From Burkholderiaceae bacterium (GTDB lineage: Bacteria > Pseudomonadota > Gammaproteobacteria > Burkholderiales > Burkholderiaceae_D): DNA of 34,421 bases. The position numbers and the translations under genes are program-made. Each line of letters opens with the position of its first letter. Position 1 is the stretch's first letter. The stretch is from assembly GCA_023653025.1 (NCBI GenBank), contig JAMNXS010000029.1, positions 1 through 34,421 of the forward strand, given 5' to 3'. Of this stretch, positions 1 to 8,794 are shown one piece after another. The notes beneath the pieces were generated by a model. It searched no databases. It had not been told where the DNA came from and saw only the letters and a program-made list of their open reading frames with translations.

Positions 1-1158
1 ATGGCAACCACCGTTTCCCAGACCACAACCGCCGCTGCCGCCGCCGGCGGCAGCGGCTCGCTGCAGCGAATCAAGGCTGACCTGACGGCGGCGCTGATCG
101 CCGCCGGCGTCTCCGATGCCCGCGCCACCGATGCCGCCCCCAAGGGCTTCCCGCGCGGCGTCAGCTGGACCGATGCGCACCGGATGGTGAGCCGGCGCAT
201 CGAGGACAACAACCCGTCCACCCCCGGCAATGTCGTGCTGTCGCAGGACCTGCTCAAGGCCAACCTCGCTGCCACGAAGACGCTGGCCGAGCTGGGCGTG
301 GCCGACCTGGCCCGCTTTCCGCGCGGCACCTCGGTCACCGGCGCCATCGACGCCCTGTACCAGGACACCCGCAGCGGCAGGCTGGCGTCGATGCTGGCGC
401 GGTCCGGCATCTATGACCTGTCGGCCTTCCCGGCCGGGACCTCGGCTTTCGCCGCCTTCAAGCTGATCGAGGACCCTGCGAATCCGGGCAAGATCTCGCT
501 CGACAAATACCGGGAATACCAGGCAGCGACCAGCGCGTTGAAGACGCTAAACATCACGTCGCTCGTCAATTTCCCGCGTGGCACGACGATGATCGAGGCG
601 CAGAAAACGCTCGAGCCCAAGGCCGACCGCATGCTGGCCATGCTCGGCGTGACCAAGGCCAACTTTAAGGATCCGTCCATCTCGTCGCTGACCGCGATCG
701 CCATCCTGACCAGGCTGCCCGAGTCGATACAGCAGATGGCCACGCTGCCGGCCGGCCAGAGCGCCGACCAGCTGGCGCTGCAGGCGGTGGCCGCCAGGCG
801 GCTGGTGGCCATGGGCCATGACAGCCTGGCACCGTTCGCGGCCATGAAGGACTTCGCCGGCAAGACGGTGACGCCGCGCGATGCCTTCACCGTGGCCAAG
901 CTAGCGCCGGCACCGGCCGACCTGCCGCCACCGACGTCGCCCAGCACCGAGCGACTGTTCCAGAGCACGGCGGCGGCGGCACGGCGCAGCTTCGGCCAGC
1001 CGAATCCGGTGACGCAGTCGGTCCTGATGCCGCCGGCCAGCCTGAAGGTCAAGCCGAACCCGCCAGCGACCACGGTCACGGTGGTGACGGCGGCCCAGGT
1101 TCTCGAATTCAACCGGACTTTCTGGACGCGCAACAGCGGGTCTGGCGGAACAACCTGA
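1..1158 (+). CDS. Unknown protein with recurring FPRGTS modules
   Basis: I do not recognise this 385-residue protein. An ATG sits at the first base of the window, so its upstream signals cannot be seen and the true start could lie further left. After an Ala/Gly-rich N-terminus (residues 11-20) the chain contains a degenerate repeat centred on FPRG or FPAG at residues 50, 106, 143 and 191, with a weaker LPAG at 249. Each is preceded by a short LxxLGVxxL-like helix and, in the first four, followed by Ser or Thr and an Ala-rich helix; spacing is about 37-58 residues. Residues 305-360 are rich in Pro, Thr and Ser, like a flexible tail. No signal peptide, membrane segment or catalytic motif is seen. 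The repeats suggest a structural or binding role, but that is inference. Confidence 0.75.
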   Translation: MATTVSQTTTAAAAAGGSGSLQRIKADLTAALIAAGVSDARATDAAPKGFPRGVSWTDAHRMVSRRIEDNNPSTPGNVVLSQDLLKANLAATKTLAELGVADLARFPRGTSVTGAIDALYQDTRSGRLASMLARSGIYDLSAFPAGTSAFAAFKLIEDPANPGKISLDKYREYQAATSALKTLNITSLVNFPRGTTMIEAQKTLEPKADRMLAMLGVTKANFKDPSISSLTAIAILTRLPESIQQMATLPAGQSADQLALQAVAARRLVAMGHDSLAPFAAMKDFAGKTVTPRDAFTVAKLAPAPADLPPPTSPSTERLFQSTAAAARRSFGQPNPVTQSVLMPPASLKVKPNPPATTVTVVTAAQVLEFNRTFWTRNSGSGGTT

Positions 1159-1214
1159 GGATGGGATGGCTCCAGCCCGCCTGATGTGTTATCGCAGGCG
1201 TTACGGCAAAAACT

Positions 1215-1243
1215 TTCCCAAGTACAACGCTGCCGCGTATACT
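1215..1243 (+). promoter_or_regulatory. Candidate sigma-70 promoter for the outer-membrane protein gene
   Basis: TTCCCA (1215-1220, 4/6 to the -35 consensus) and TATACT (1238-1243, 5/6 to the -10) are separated by 17 bases. Transcription would start near 1250, about 20 bases before the chosen start codon at 1271. Confidence 0.4.
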
Positions 1244-1270
1244 CGGTTCATGCAATTTTCTTGTCATCAA

Positions 1271-1873
1271 ATGATGAAAAAACTAACTGCCCTGACCGCT
1301 TTCGCTCTCTCTGCCGCCGCAGCCCACGCGGCCGACCTGAAGCCCTTCGTGATGGTGGATGCCTCGTCCGAGCAGGACGGCGCCACGCTGGCCAATGATT
1401 ACATCAACGCCAACATGACCGTCGGCGTGAAGACGCAGAACAAGATGGAGTACTCGCTGAAGATCGGCGCCAGCGAAAAAACCAGTTCGTCGGGCAGCGA
1501 GAGCTATTCGCGCAACATCGAAGGCAAGATCAAGAAGTCGTTCGACATTGGCATGCCGTTCATTCCCTACGTGTCGGCGCGTCTGGGCCAGAAGACCAAC
1601 AACACCGGCACCATAAAGTCCTTCGCCCACTGGGCCGTCGACGCTGGCCTGAAAGTGCCACTGACCGAGGCCGTCGCCGTCGATGTCGGCGTGCGCTACC
1701 GCGACGCCCTCGACCGCGCCGAGCCCTACCAGAGCACCCGTTACCATGTGATGGGTCTGTACGAGTTCGATCCCCACAACGTGGTCGGCCTGCGCTACAC
1801 GACGAGTACCTCGAACGAAACCACCAGCGAAGAGCGCAAAGGCTGGCGCCTGCACTACCAGCGCAACTACTGA
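1271..1873 (+). CDS. Small outer-membrane beta-barrel protein
   Basis: This 200-residue protein begins MMKKLTALTAFALSAAAAHA, a textbook Sec signal peptide with a Lys-rich start, hydrophobic core and an AHA cleavage site. I chose the ATG at 1271 because the frame's upstream extension is not signal-like; no strong ribosome-binding site is visible. The mature part (about 180 residues) alternates polar and hydrophobic residues in stretches such as YSLKIGASEKT and VAVDVGVRYRDAL, as expected for amphipathic strands of an 8- to 10-stranded barrel. It ends in a tyrosine (HYQRNY), close to the usual C-terminal aromatic signal for the BAM machinery. The cargo or role is unknown. It is monocistronic, with a candidate promoter before it and a hairpin terminator after it. 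Confidence 0.75.
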   Translation: MMKKLTALTAFALSAAAAHAADLKPFVMVDASSEQDGATLANDYINANMTVGVKTQNKMEYSLKIGASEKTSSSGSESYSRNIEGKIKKSFDIGMPFIPYVSARLGQKTNNTGTIKSFAHWAVDAGLKVPLTEAVAVDVGVRYRDALDRAEPYQSTRYHVMGLYEFDPHNVVGLRYTTSTSNETTSEERKGWRLHYQRNY

Positions 1874-1909
1874 CGTCCCGGACTGGCGCCACAAGCGCAG
1901 ACCACACCG

Positions 1910-1947
1910 AAGACCCGGCATCGAAAGATGGCCGGGTCTTTCGTTTT
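1910..1947 (+). terminator. Rho-independent terminator after the outer-membrane protein gene
   Basis: A perfect 10-base stem, AAGACCCGGC (1910-1919) with GCCGGGTCTT (1931-1940), encloses an 11-base loop and is followed by a T-rich run (1939-1947). It lies 36 bases after the stop codon at 1871-1873. Confidence 0.85.
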
Positions 1948-2013
1948 GCGTCGATAATCTCGATTGAATTTCATCAAAAACGTCCGATTTCCTGACATAA
2001 TTTCACGCAAAAC

Positions 2014-2043
2014 CTGACAAATACTTGACGGTCACACTTTAAA
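2014..2043 (+). promoter_or_regulatory. Candidate promoter of the heavy-metal efflux operon
   Basis: The AT-rich interval 1960-2082 is the only non-coding stretch before the efflux operon. CTGACA (2014-2019, 5/6) and TTTAAA (2038-2043, 4/6) are 18 bases apart. A second -35-like TTGACG (2025-2030) pairs only with TACAAT (2053-2058) at a non-canonical 22-base spacing, which would suit a MerR-type distorted promoter less well than the usual 19-20 bases. No regulator gene is adjacent. Confidence 0.3.
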
Positions 2044-2082
2044 CTCTCCGTCTACAATTTCCTGCATCCAAGAAGGGAGCGT

Positions 2083-3435
2083 ATGCTGCACCGCCGCACC
2101 GCCGGACCGACACCGCCTGCCCGGCCGCGTCACCCTGTAGCCGACCGGCTGCATTCACTCGGTTTCCGACTCGCGTTCGCGAGCATGATCGCAGCCGCCG
2201 CTGCGATATTCTTCCCCCTGCCGCCCGCCCAGGCCGAGCCGCGACCTGCCGAAGCCGACACCGTCGTGCTCGGCATCGACGATCTCGTCTATGCCGTGCT
2301 GCAGCACAACCCGGGCTTGAAAGCTGCCCGCTTCACGGTCGATGTCGCCACCGCCGGCGTCACGACCGCCGGCGCCTACCCGAACCCGAGGCTGGAAATG
2401 GGCGGCGGTCGGAACGCGACTCCCTCGGCGCTGTCCGGGCAGGCCGGTACCGTGACCTCGGTCGGGGTCGCCCAGCTGATCGAAAACCCGGCCCTGCGCA
2501 GCGCCCGCATCAACTCGTCGCTGTACGCCGAGCAGGGCAGCCGCCAGGCCCTGTCGCAGGTGCGCAATGAGCTGGTGTCGCAGGTCAAGCTGCGCGCCTA
2601 TGAATACCTGCTGCGTCGCGAAGAAGCGCAGGCCGCCGCCGAGGCGCTCGCGCTGCTCGAGCAGACCCGCGAGCGCATCAAGGTGCGCGTCGAGACCGGC
2701 GAGACCGGCAAGTTCGACCTGATCCGCGCCGACGCCGAAATCGTCAACGCACGGCAGCGCGAGGAGACCGCACGGCTGCAGATCGCGCAGGCGGCGATCG
2801 CGCTGAACCGTCTCGCCGCCGGCATGCTGCCGCCAAAGTGGCAGCTGAATGCCGAGCTGAACGACACCGCCCCCCTGCCCTCGCTCGAGGCGCTGAAGCT
2901 AGAGGCGGTCAAGATGAATCCCGAGATCCGCCTGCTCGAGGCCGAACTCGAGCGCGCGCGCTCGCGCATCGAGGAGGCCCGGCAGCGACTCGTGCCGGGC
3001 GTCGATTTGCGGCTCACGCAGGTGCGCGAGCCGGACGTCAGGCAGGACATCGTCGGCCTGTCGGTGCAGGTACCGATTTTCGACCAGCTGCGCGGCCCGC
3101 GTGCCGAGGCACTGGCCGACCGCGAGCGCACGCTGGCCCGCCTCGAGGGCCGTCGCGCCGAACTGCTGCAGCAGCTGGAACTGGCCGCGCGCAGCGTCGA
3201 GATCGCGCGCGTGCGCGTGCAGGCGCTGTCCGAAGGCGCGGTGAAAGCCTCCGAGGCCGCGCTGCGGGTTGCCGAAGCCGCCTACCGCTTCGGCGAGCGC
3301 GGCATCCTCGAGGTGCTCGATGCCCAGCGCGTGCTGCGCGCGGTGCGGCAAGACCTGCTGCTGGCGCGCTTCCAGTTGCAGTCGTCGCTGATCGAGCTCG
3401 ACACCCTCGCCGGCCGCTACGCTGCCGACCGCTGA
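2083..3435 (+). CDS. CzcC/TolC-family outer-membrane efflux factor
   Basis: This 450-residue protein is the outer-membrane channel of the tripartite efflux system completed by the next two genes. A long N-terminus carries a signal sequence (hydrophobic residues about 31-45, cleavage near PAQA at 48-51). Two TolC-type halves follow, with long heptad-rich helices (for example around residues 195-260 and 285-320) and the family's conserved turn near NPGLKAARF and NPEIRLLEAE. The C-terminal half contains RFGERGILEVLDAQRVLR, typical of CzcC/CusC proteins. The length matches the family (about 420-470 residues). The ATG at 2083 is preceded by AAGGGAG (2073-2079). The adaptor gene starts 38 bases after the stop, in the same operon. 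The substrate is not shown by this subunit. Confidence 0.9.
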   Translation: MLHRRTAGPTPPARPRHPVADRLHSLGFRLAFASMIAAAAAIFFPLPPAQAEPRPAEADTVVLGIDDLVYAVLQHNPGLKAARFTVDVATAGVTTAGAYPNPRLEMGGGRNATPSALSGQAGTVTSVGVAQLIENPALRSARINSSLYAEQGSRQALSQVRNELVSQVKLRAYEYLLRREEAQAAAEALALLEQTRERIKVRVETGETGKFDLIRADAEIVNARQREETARLQIAQAAIALNRLAAGMLPPKWQLNAELNDTAPLPSLEALKLEAVKMNPEIRLLEAELERARSRIEEARQRLVPGVDLRLTQVREPDVRQDIVGLSVQVPIFDQLRGPRAEALADRERTLARLEGRRAELLQQLELAARSVEIARVRVQALSEGAVKASEAALRVAEAAYRFGERGILEVLDAQRVLRAVRQDLLLARFQLQSSLIELDTLAGRYAADR

Positions 3436-3473
3436 CTCCCGACTACCGACCCATCTCACGAATACCGCCAACC

Positions 3474-4646
3474 ATGAATGCCCTGACCACTCCCCTGATG
3501 ACCGGCCTGCTCGGCGTCACCCTGCTGACCGCCGGCTGCGGCAAAGACGAGGCGCAGGCAGCGAAGCAGCCCGCCAAGGCCGAGGCCAGCGCCCCGGTGA
3601 AAGATCCGATGGAGGTCGTGCTGACGCCCGAAATGGCCCGCCAGTTCAAGGTCGAGTCCGCGACCATGACCGACATCGCGATCACCCAGAACGTCGCCGG
3701 CCGCATCGAGGCCAACGAGCGGCTGACGATGCGCATCGGCGCCTCTGTCACCGGCCGCGTTGTCAATGTGCTGGCCGAAGTCGGCGACCGCGTGAAGGCC
3801 GGCCAGACGCTGGCCAAGCTCGCCAGCCCGGAGCTGACCAACGCCCAGCTTGCCTACCTGCGGGCGCTGTCGCAGACCAAGCTGGCCGAACGCACCGTCG
3901 AGCGCGCACAGGCGCTGGTGGCGGCCGACGTGATCGGCTTTGCCGAGCTGCAGCGGCGCGAGGTCGAGCTGTCGGTCGCGCGCGCCGAATTGCGTGCCGC
4001 ATCCGACCAGCTGCGGCTGATCGGCCTGTCGCAGGCGGCGATCGAGCGCCTGCGCGAAACCGGCGCGATCGCGCCCGAGGTGCCGATCACGGCCACTCGC
4101 AGCGGCATCGTCATCGAGCGTAAGGTCAGCCAGGGCCAGGTCGCCCAGCCGGGCGACCCGCTGTTCACGGTGGCCGACCTGTCGAACGTCTGGGTTATCG
4201 GCGCGCTGCCGGAGCAGGATGCGAACTCGGTGCAGGTCAACCAGCGGGTCGAGGTCGACGTGCCCGCGCTCAACGGCGAAAAGCTGACCGGCCGCATCGT
4301 GTTCGTCAGCGATACCGTGCAGCCGGACACGCGCACCGTGCCGATCCGAACCGAAGTGCAGAACCCCAAATACGAGCTCAAGCCGCAGATGCTGGCCTCG
4401 CTCAAGCTCAACGGCAAGTACGTCAAGCAACTGGCCGTGCCGGCGGCGGCCGTGGTGCGCGAGAACGACAAGGACTATGTCTTCGTCCGCCTCGACGACC
4501 ACCGCTTCCGCCTGACCGAGGTCACGCTCGAACCAGCCGCCGGCGAGTTGCGTCCGGTGCGCAAGGGTCTGGACGAAGGCACGCCGATCGTGGTCGACGG
4601 CAGCTTCCACCTGAACAGCCAGCGCAAGCGCGCCGAGCTGGAGTGA
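3474..4646 (+). CDS. RND periplasmic adaptor lipoprotein (CzcB-like)
   Basis: This 390-residue membrane-fusion protein links the inner-membrane pump to the outer-membrane channel. The start at 3474 gives MNALTTPLMTGLLGVTLL followed by TAGC, a signal peptidase II lipobox, so the mature protein is predicted to be a lipoprotein on Cys22. A barrel-sandwich/lipoyl half-motif (ASVTGRVVNVLAEVGDRVKA) is followed by an alpha-hairpin (residues about 125-185), the second lipoyl half (ITATRSGIVIERKVSQGQ), a beta-barrel domain and a C-terminal membrane-proximal domain ending with the HLNSQRKRAELE tail. No His-rich N-terminal metal-binding extension, as in some CzcB proteins, is present. The frame stays open far upstream across czcC, but that is coding shadow. 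The pump gene begins 4 bases after the stop. Confidence 0.92.
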   Translation: MNALTTPLMTGLLGVTLLTAGCGKDEAQAAKQPAKAEASAPVKDPMEVVLTPEMARQFKVESATMTDIAITQNVAGRIEANERLTMRIGASVTGRVVNVLAEVGDRVKAGQTLAKLASPELTNAQLAYLRALSQTKLAERTVERAQALVAADVIGFAELQRREVELSVARAELRAASDQLRLIGLSQAAIERLRETGAIAPEVPITATRSGIVIERKVSQGQVAQPGDPLFTVADLSNVWVIGALPEQDANSVQVNQRVEVDVPALNGEKLTGRIVFVSDTVQPDTRTVPIRTEVQNPKYELKPQMLASLKLNGKYVKQLAVPAAAVVRENDKDYVFVRLDDHRFRLTEVTLEPAAGELRPVRKGLDEGTPIVVDGSFHLNSQRKRAELE

Positions 4647-4650
4647 CGTC

Positions 4651-7600
4651 ATGACCGGACTAATCAAGGCGGCGCTCGAGCAGCGCCTGATCATGGTAGT
4701 GATCGCCCTGGCGCTGATCGGTTTCGGCATTCGTGCCACGACCAAGCTGTCGGTCGATGCCTTCCCGGACGTGACAAACATTCAGGTGCAGATAGCCACG
4801 GAGGCGCCGGGCCGCTCGCCGGAGGAAGTCGAGCGCTTCGTGACCGTGCCGCTGGAGATCGCGATGACCGGCCTGCCGGGGCTGACCGACATGCGCTCGA
4901 TGAATCGCAGCGGGCTGTCGATCATCACGCTGGTCTTCACCGACCAGACCGATGTCTATTTTGCGCGCCAGCTCGTCATGGAGCGGCTGATGGAAGTGCG
5001 CTCGCGCCTGCCGGACGGCATCACGCCGGTGCTGGGCCCGGTCTCGACCGGCCTCGGCGAGGTGTTCCAGTACACGCTAGAACACCCGGACGACGGCAAG
5101 CGCAAGCTGTCCGAGTCCGAGTTGATGGATCGCCGCTCGCTCCAGGACTGGGTCGTGCGGCCGATGCTGCGCTCGATCTCGGGCGTGGCCGAGATCAACT
5201 CCTTCGGCGGCTTCGAGAAGCAGTACCAGGTGCTGGTCAACCCGGATCGGCTGCGCCATTACCAGATCGGCATGGAAGAGGTGCGGTCGGCGATCGCGGC
5301 CAACAACGCCAACTCGGGCGGCGGCATCCTGCCGCAGGGCGCCGAGCAATTCCTTGTGCGCGGCGTCGGCCTGACCCGCACCGTCGAGGACATCGGCAAC
5401 ATCATCCTGAAGGAAGAGCGCGGCATTCCGGTATTCGTGCGCGACGTCGCCTCCGTGAAAATCGGCCCGGCGGTTCGCCAGGGCGCCCTAATCAAGGACG
5501 GCGTCACCGAATCGACCGGCGGCATCGTCATGATGCTCAAGGGCGGCAACGCCAAGGAAATCGTCGGCCGCATCAAGCAGCGCGTCAACGAAATCAACAG
5601 CAAGCAGATGCTGCCGGGCGGGCTGCAGATCGTGCCCTTCTACGACCGCACCGAGCTGGTCGATGCGTCTTTGTGGATGGTCGGCAAGGTGCTGATCGAG
5701 GGCGTGATCCTGGTGGTCGTGGTGCTGCTCATCTTCCTCGGCGACCTGCGCTCGTCGCTGGTGGTGATCGCCACGCTGGTCATCACACCGCTGGTCACCT
5801 TCATGATCATGAACCGGATCGGGCTGTCGGCGAACCTGATGTCGCTGGGAGGGTTGGCGATCGCGATCGGCCTGATGGTCGACGGCACCGTGGTGGTGGT
5901 CGAAAACGTCTTCCACAAGCTTGGCCATGCCAAGCCGGAAGAACGGGTCAAGGTCGTGCTCGAGGCCACGCTCGACGTGGCCAAGCCGACCATCTACGGC
6001 ATCTCGATCATCATCCTCGTGTTCCTGCCGCTGATGACGCTGACCGGCATGGAAGGCAAGATGTTCGGCCCGCTGGCGCTGACCATCGCCATCGCACTCG
6101 CGGTGTCGCTGGCGGTGTCGCTGCTGCTCTCGCCCGCCCTGTGCGCATACATCCTCAAGGGCGGCGCCGACCATGACACGAAGCCGATCGCCTTCATGAA
6201 GCGCCACTACCTGTGGCTGCTGAATCTGGCGATGTCGGCCCAGAAAAAAACCGTGGCCGCGGCCGTGCTGCTGCTGATCGGCTCGTTCGCGCTGTTCCCT
6301 CTGCTGGGCAAGAGCTTCATCCCCATCATGAAGGAAGGCTCGATCACGCCGACCATCGTGCGCATGCCCAGCATCTCGATCGACGAAGCGGCCAAGATCG
6401 ATCTCGAAGTCATGCGGCGCGTGAGCGAGATCCCGGGCGTGCGGATGGCCGTCTCCCGGCTCGGCCGCGGCGAGTCGCCGGCCGACCCGTCCGGCCCGAA
6501 CGAATCGGATCCCATCGTCTCGCTGACGCCGGATTCCGGCCGCCTGCAAACCGAGATCGAAGACGACATCCGCAAGGCCGTGGCCGACCTGCCCGGCGTG
6601 CAGATCATCATGAACCAGCCGATCGCGCAGCGCGTCGACGAAATGCTGACCGGCGTGCGCTCGCAGCTGGCGATCAAGATCTTCGGCGACGACCTGAACG
6701 AGCTCAAGCGCCTGTCCGAGCAGGTGGCGATGATCGTCAAGCAGGTGCCCGGCGCGCGCGACATCCGCGTCGACCGCCTGTCCGGCCAGCAGACGCTGAC
6801 CATCGACATCGACCGCCGCGCGATCGCACGCTACGGCATCAATGTCGCCGATATTCACGAAGTCATCGAGACTGCCATCGGCGGCAGCGAGGTCAGCCAG
6901 CTGTACGAGGGCGAGCGCCGCTTCGCGATCCTGCTGCGCTACCCGGAAGGCTTCCGCAATTCGGTCGACGTGATCCGCGAGACCCTGCTGCGCACCGCCG
7001 ACAACGCGCTGATACCGCTCGACAGCGTGGCAGAGGTCAAGGTCGTCGATAGCCCGCCGACCATCATGCGCGAGACCGGCAAGCGCCGCGTCGTGGTCGG
7101 CGCCAACGTCGCCGGGCGCGACCTCGGCGGTTTCGTGGCCGAGGTCCAGCAGCGCGTCGATGCCCAGGTCAAGCTGCCCGAGGGCTACTACTTCTCGTGG
7201 GGCGGGCAGTTCGAGAACATGCAGCGCGCGATGGGCACGCTGATGATCATCGTGCCGCTGACCATCGTCGCCATCTACTTCCTGCTGTTCATGATGTTCA
7301 ATTCGGTGCGGCTGGCGGCGCTGATTATCACGGTGCTGCCGTTTGCCTCGATCGGCGGCGTGTTCGGCCTGGCCATCACCGGCGAATACCTGTCGGTGCC
7401 GGCGTCGGTCGGCTTCATCGCGCTATGGGGCATTGCGGTGCTCAACGGCGTGGTGCTGGTGACTTACGTGCGCAAGCTGCGCGAAGACGGCGTCCCGATC
7501 GACAAGGCGCTGCGGGAAGGCTGCGCGCAGCGCTTCCGGCCGGTGATGATGACGGCCACCGTCGCGCTGCTGGGCCTGGTGCCTTTCCTGTTCGCGAACG

Positions 7601-7770
7601 GCCCCGGCTCCGAGGTCCAGCGCCCGCTGGCCGTGGTCGTCATCGGCGGACTGATCACCTCCACCCTGCTGACGCTGGTGGTGCTGCCGGTGCTCTACCG
7701 CTGGTTCGAGCCGCCGGTGGTCGAAAGCGAGGAGGCGCGCCACGCACGCCTGACCAACACCGCCGTCTGA
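4651..7770 (+). CDS. CzcA-family heavy-metal RND efflux pump
   Basis: This 1039-residue proton-driven pump is the inner-membrane engine of the system. It shows the family layout: TM1 (about 13-30), a large periplasmic porter loop, TM2-TM6, a second periplasmic loop and TM8-TM12. VDAFPDVTNIQVQI and the porter signature NQPIAQRVDEMLTGVRS are CzcA-like rather than CusA-like. The TM4 proton-relay segment reads AIGLMVDGTVVVVEN (405-419): Asp411 and Glu418 correspond to CzcA Asp408 and Glu415, but the position of CzcA Asp402 is Ala405. That DFG-to-AIG change occurs in other subgroups of heavy-metal RND pumps, so a Co/Zn/Cd specificity should not be assumed. The export of a metal cation is well supported; which metal is not. 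The gene is last in the operon, 4 bases after the adaptor. Confidence 0.93.
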   Translation: MTGLIKAALEQRLIMVVIALALIGFGIRATTKLSVDAFPDVTNIQVQIATEAPGRSPEEVERFVTVPLEIAMTGLPGLTDMRSMNRSGLSIITLVFTDQTDVYFARQLVMERLMEVRSRLPDGITPVLGPVSTGLGEVFQYTLEHPDDGKRKLSESELMDRRSLQDWVVRPMLRSISGVAEINSFGGFEKQYQVLVNPDRLRHYQIGMEEVRSAIAANNANSGGGILPQGAEQFLVRGVGLTRTVEDIGNIILKEERGIPVFVRDVASVKIGPAVRQGALIKDGVTESTGGIVMMLKGGNAKEIVGRIKQRVNEINSKQMLPGGLQIVPFYDRTELVDASLWMVGKVLIEGVILVVVVLLIFLGDLRSSLVVIATLVITPLVTFMIMNRIGLSANLMSLGGLAIAIGLMVDGTVVVVENVFHKLGHAKPEERVKVVLEATLDVAKPTIYGISIIILVFLPLMTLTGMEGKMFGPLALTIAIALAVSLAVSLLLSPALCAYILKGGADHDTKPIAFMKRHYLWLLNLAMSAQKKTVAAAVLLLIGSFALFPLLGKSFIPIMKEGSITPTIVRMPSISIDEAAKIDLEVMRRVSEIPGVRMAVSRLGRGESPADPSGPNESDPIVSLTPDSGRLQTEIEDDIRKAVADLPGVQIIMNQPIAQRVDEMLTGVRSQLAIKIFGDDLNELKRLSEQVAMIVKQVPGARDIRVDRLSGQQTLTIDIDRRAIARYGINVADIHEVIETAIGGSEVSQLYEGERRFAILLRYPEGFRNSVDVIRETLLRTADNALIPLDSVAEVKVVDSPPTIMRETGKRRVVVGANVAGRDLGGFVAEVQQRVDAQVKLPEGYYFSWGGQFENMQRAMGTLMIIVPLTIVAIYFLLFMMFNSVRLAALIITVLPFASIGGVFGLAITGEYLSVPASVGFIALWGIAVLNGVVLVTYVRKLREDGVPIDKALREGCAQRFRPVMMTATVALLGLVPFLFANGPGSEVQRPLAVVVIGGLITSTLLTLVVLPVLYRWFEPPVVESEEARHARLTNTAV

Positions 7771-7797
7771 CCCGCCACATCGTCCGTCGCGCCGGGT

Positions 7798-7803
7798 TAC
7801 ACT
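7798..7803 (+). promoter_or_regulatory. Possible -10 element for a near-leaderless lipid kinase transcript
   Basis: TACACT (4/6) lies 10 bases before the ATG at 7814 in the 43-base gap after the pump gene. No convincing -35 and no Shine-Dalgarno sequence are visible, so transcription from here would begin only a few bases before the start codon. Confidence 0.25.
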
Positions 7804-7813
7804 TGCCCGCGCG

Positions 7814-8794
7814 ATGGACACCACTGACCTTCCCCTGCCTGCCGCGGCCATGCGCCCGGCGCCGGCCGCCAGCGGCCGCAGCCAGACCGTTATCCTGCTC
7901 AATCCGCACGCCGGCGGCGGCCGCGCCGCGCGCCTGAAGCGCCCGCTCGAGGACAGCCTGTCGTCGGCAGCCGAGCGCCCGATGCTGTTCGTCAGCCATG
8001 ACGCGGCACTCGCGCGCCGCATCGTCGATGCGCTGCCGGCCGGCAGCCGCGTGATCGTCATAGGCGGCGACGGCAGCGTCAGCCAGTTGCTGCCGTCGCT
8101 GGTCGCTGGCGGCCATGTGCTGGGCGTGGTGCCGCTCGGCAGCGGCAACGACACCGCCCATGCGCTGGGCCTCGGCCGAATGGGCTGGCGTGCGGCGCTC
8201 GACCATGCGCTGCAAGCTCGCCCGTCACCGATCGACCTCGGCGAAGTCCGCTGGGCCAATGCGCGCGGGTTCGAGCAGCACGGACTCTTTATCTCCAGCC
8301 TGTGCGCCGGCTTCGATGCCGCCGTCACCCAGCATGCTCTGGGGCTGCCGCGCTGGCTGAAGGGCAAGCCGCGCTATCTCGGCGCGACGCTGCTCGAACT
8401 GCTGGCGCTGCGCCAGTTCGACCTGCGCGCCGTCATCGAAGGCCGCGCCGTCCATGCCGGCCCGGTGCTGCTGGCCAGCACGCTCAACACCAGCAGCTAC
8501 GGCGCTGGCATGCCGATGGCGCCCGGTGCGACCATCGACGACGGCCAGCTAGACCTGCTGCTGGCCGACGGCATGGGCCTTGCCCGCGTGCTCGGCCTGC
8601 TGCCGCGCATGCTCGCCGGCCGCCACCTCGGCCAGCCCGGCGTGCTGCACCAGCGCTTCGCCCGGCTCGGGCTGAAGGCCGGTACGCCGACGCCGCTGGC
8701 CGCCGACGGCGAATTCCTCGGCGAAGCGGTCGATATCGAGGTGAGCGTACGTCCCGGCGCGCTGCTGGCCGTGCGCAACAGGGAGACGACATGA
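7814..8794 (+). CDS. Diacylglycerol/sphingosine kinase-fold lipid kinase (YegS/DagK-like)
   Basis: This 326-residue soluble protein has the DAGK catalytic fold. VILLNPHAGGGRA (residues 27-38) is the nucleotide-binding N-terminal loop, GGDGS (84-88) is the family's catalytic glycine-rich motif, and PLGSGND (107-113) corresponds to the usual PxGTGND with Ser for Thr. The C-terminal beta-sandwich domain is present, with ADGEFLGE near residues 296-303 as in YegS-like proteins. The expected reaction is ATP-dependent phosphorylation of a lipid hydroxyl; the lipid is unknown. No Shine-Dalgarno sequence precedes the ATG. Its TGA overlaps the ATG of the adenylate cyclase gene in an ATGA, so the two are probably co-translated, which hints at a link between lipid phosphorylation and cyclic nucleotide signalling. 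Confidence 0.85.
   Translation: MDTTDLPLPAAAMRPAPAASGRSQTVILLNPHAGGGRAARLKRPLEDSLSSAAERPMLFVSHDAALARRIVDALPAGSRVIVIGGDGSVSQLLPSLVAGGHVLGVVPLGSGNDTAHALGLGRMGWRAALDHALQARPSPIDLGEVRWANARGFEQHGLFISSLCAGFDAAVTQHALGLPRWLKGKPRYLGATLLELLALRQFDLRAVIEGRAVHAGPVLLASTLNTSSYGAGMPMAPGATIDDGQLDLLLADGMGLARVLGLLPRMLAGRHLGQPGVLHQRFARLGLKAGTPTPLAADGEFLGEAVDIEVSVRPGALLAVRNRETT

Noticed and set aside
2838-3473. N-terminal extension of the adaptor protein through the outer-membrane factor gene
   Set aside because: The lipoprotein signal begins at the ATG at 3474, and the extension is an out-of-frame reading of the upstream gene.
5488-6858. A minus-strand open frame of 456 codons rich in His, Asp and Gln
   Set aside because: It is antisense to the RND pump gene; its composition mirrors the pump's codons.
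4651-7770. A copper/silver-specific CusA pump
   Set aside because: The porter motif QPIAQRVDEMLTGVRS is of CzcA type, and the CusA sequence pattern in that region is absent.
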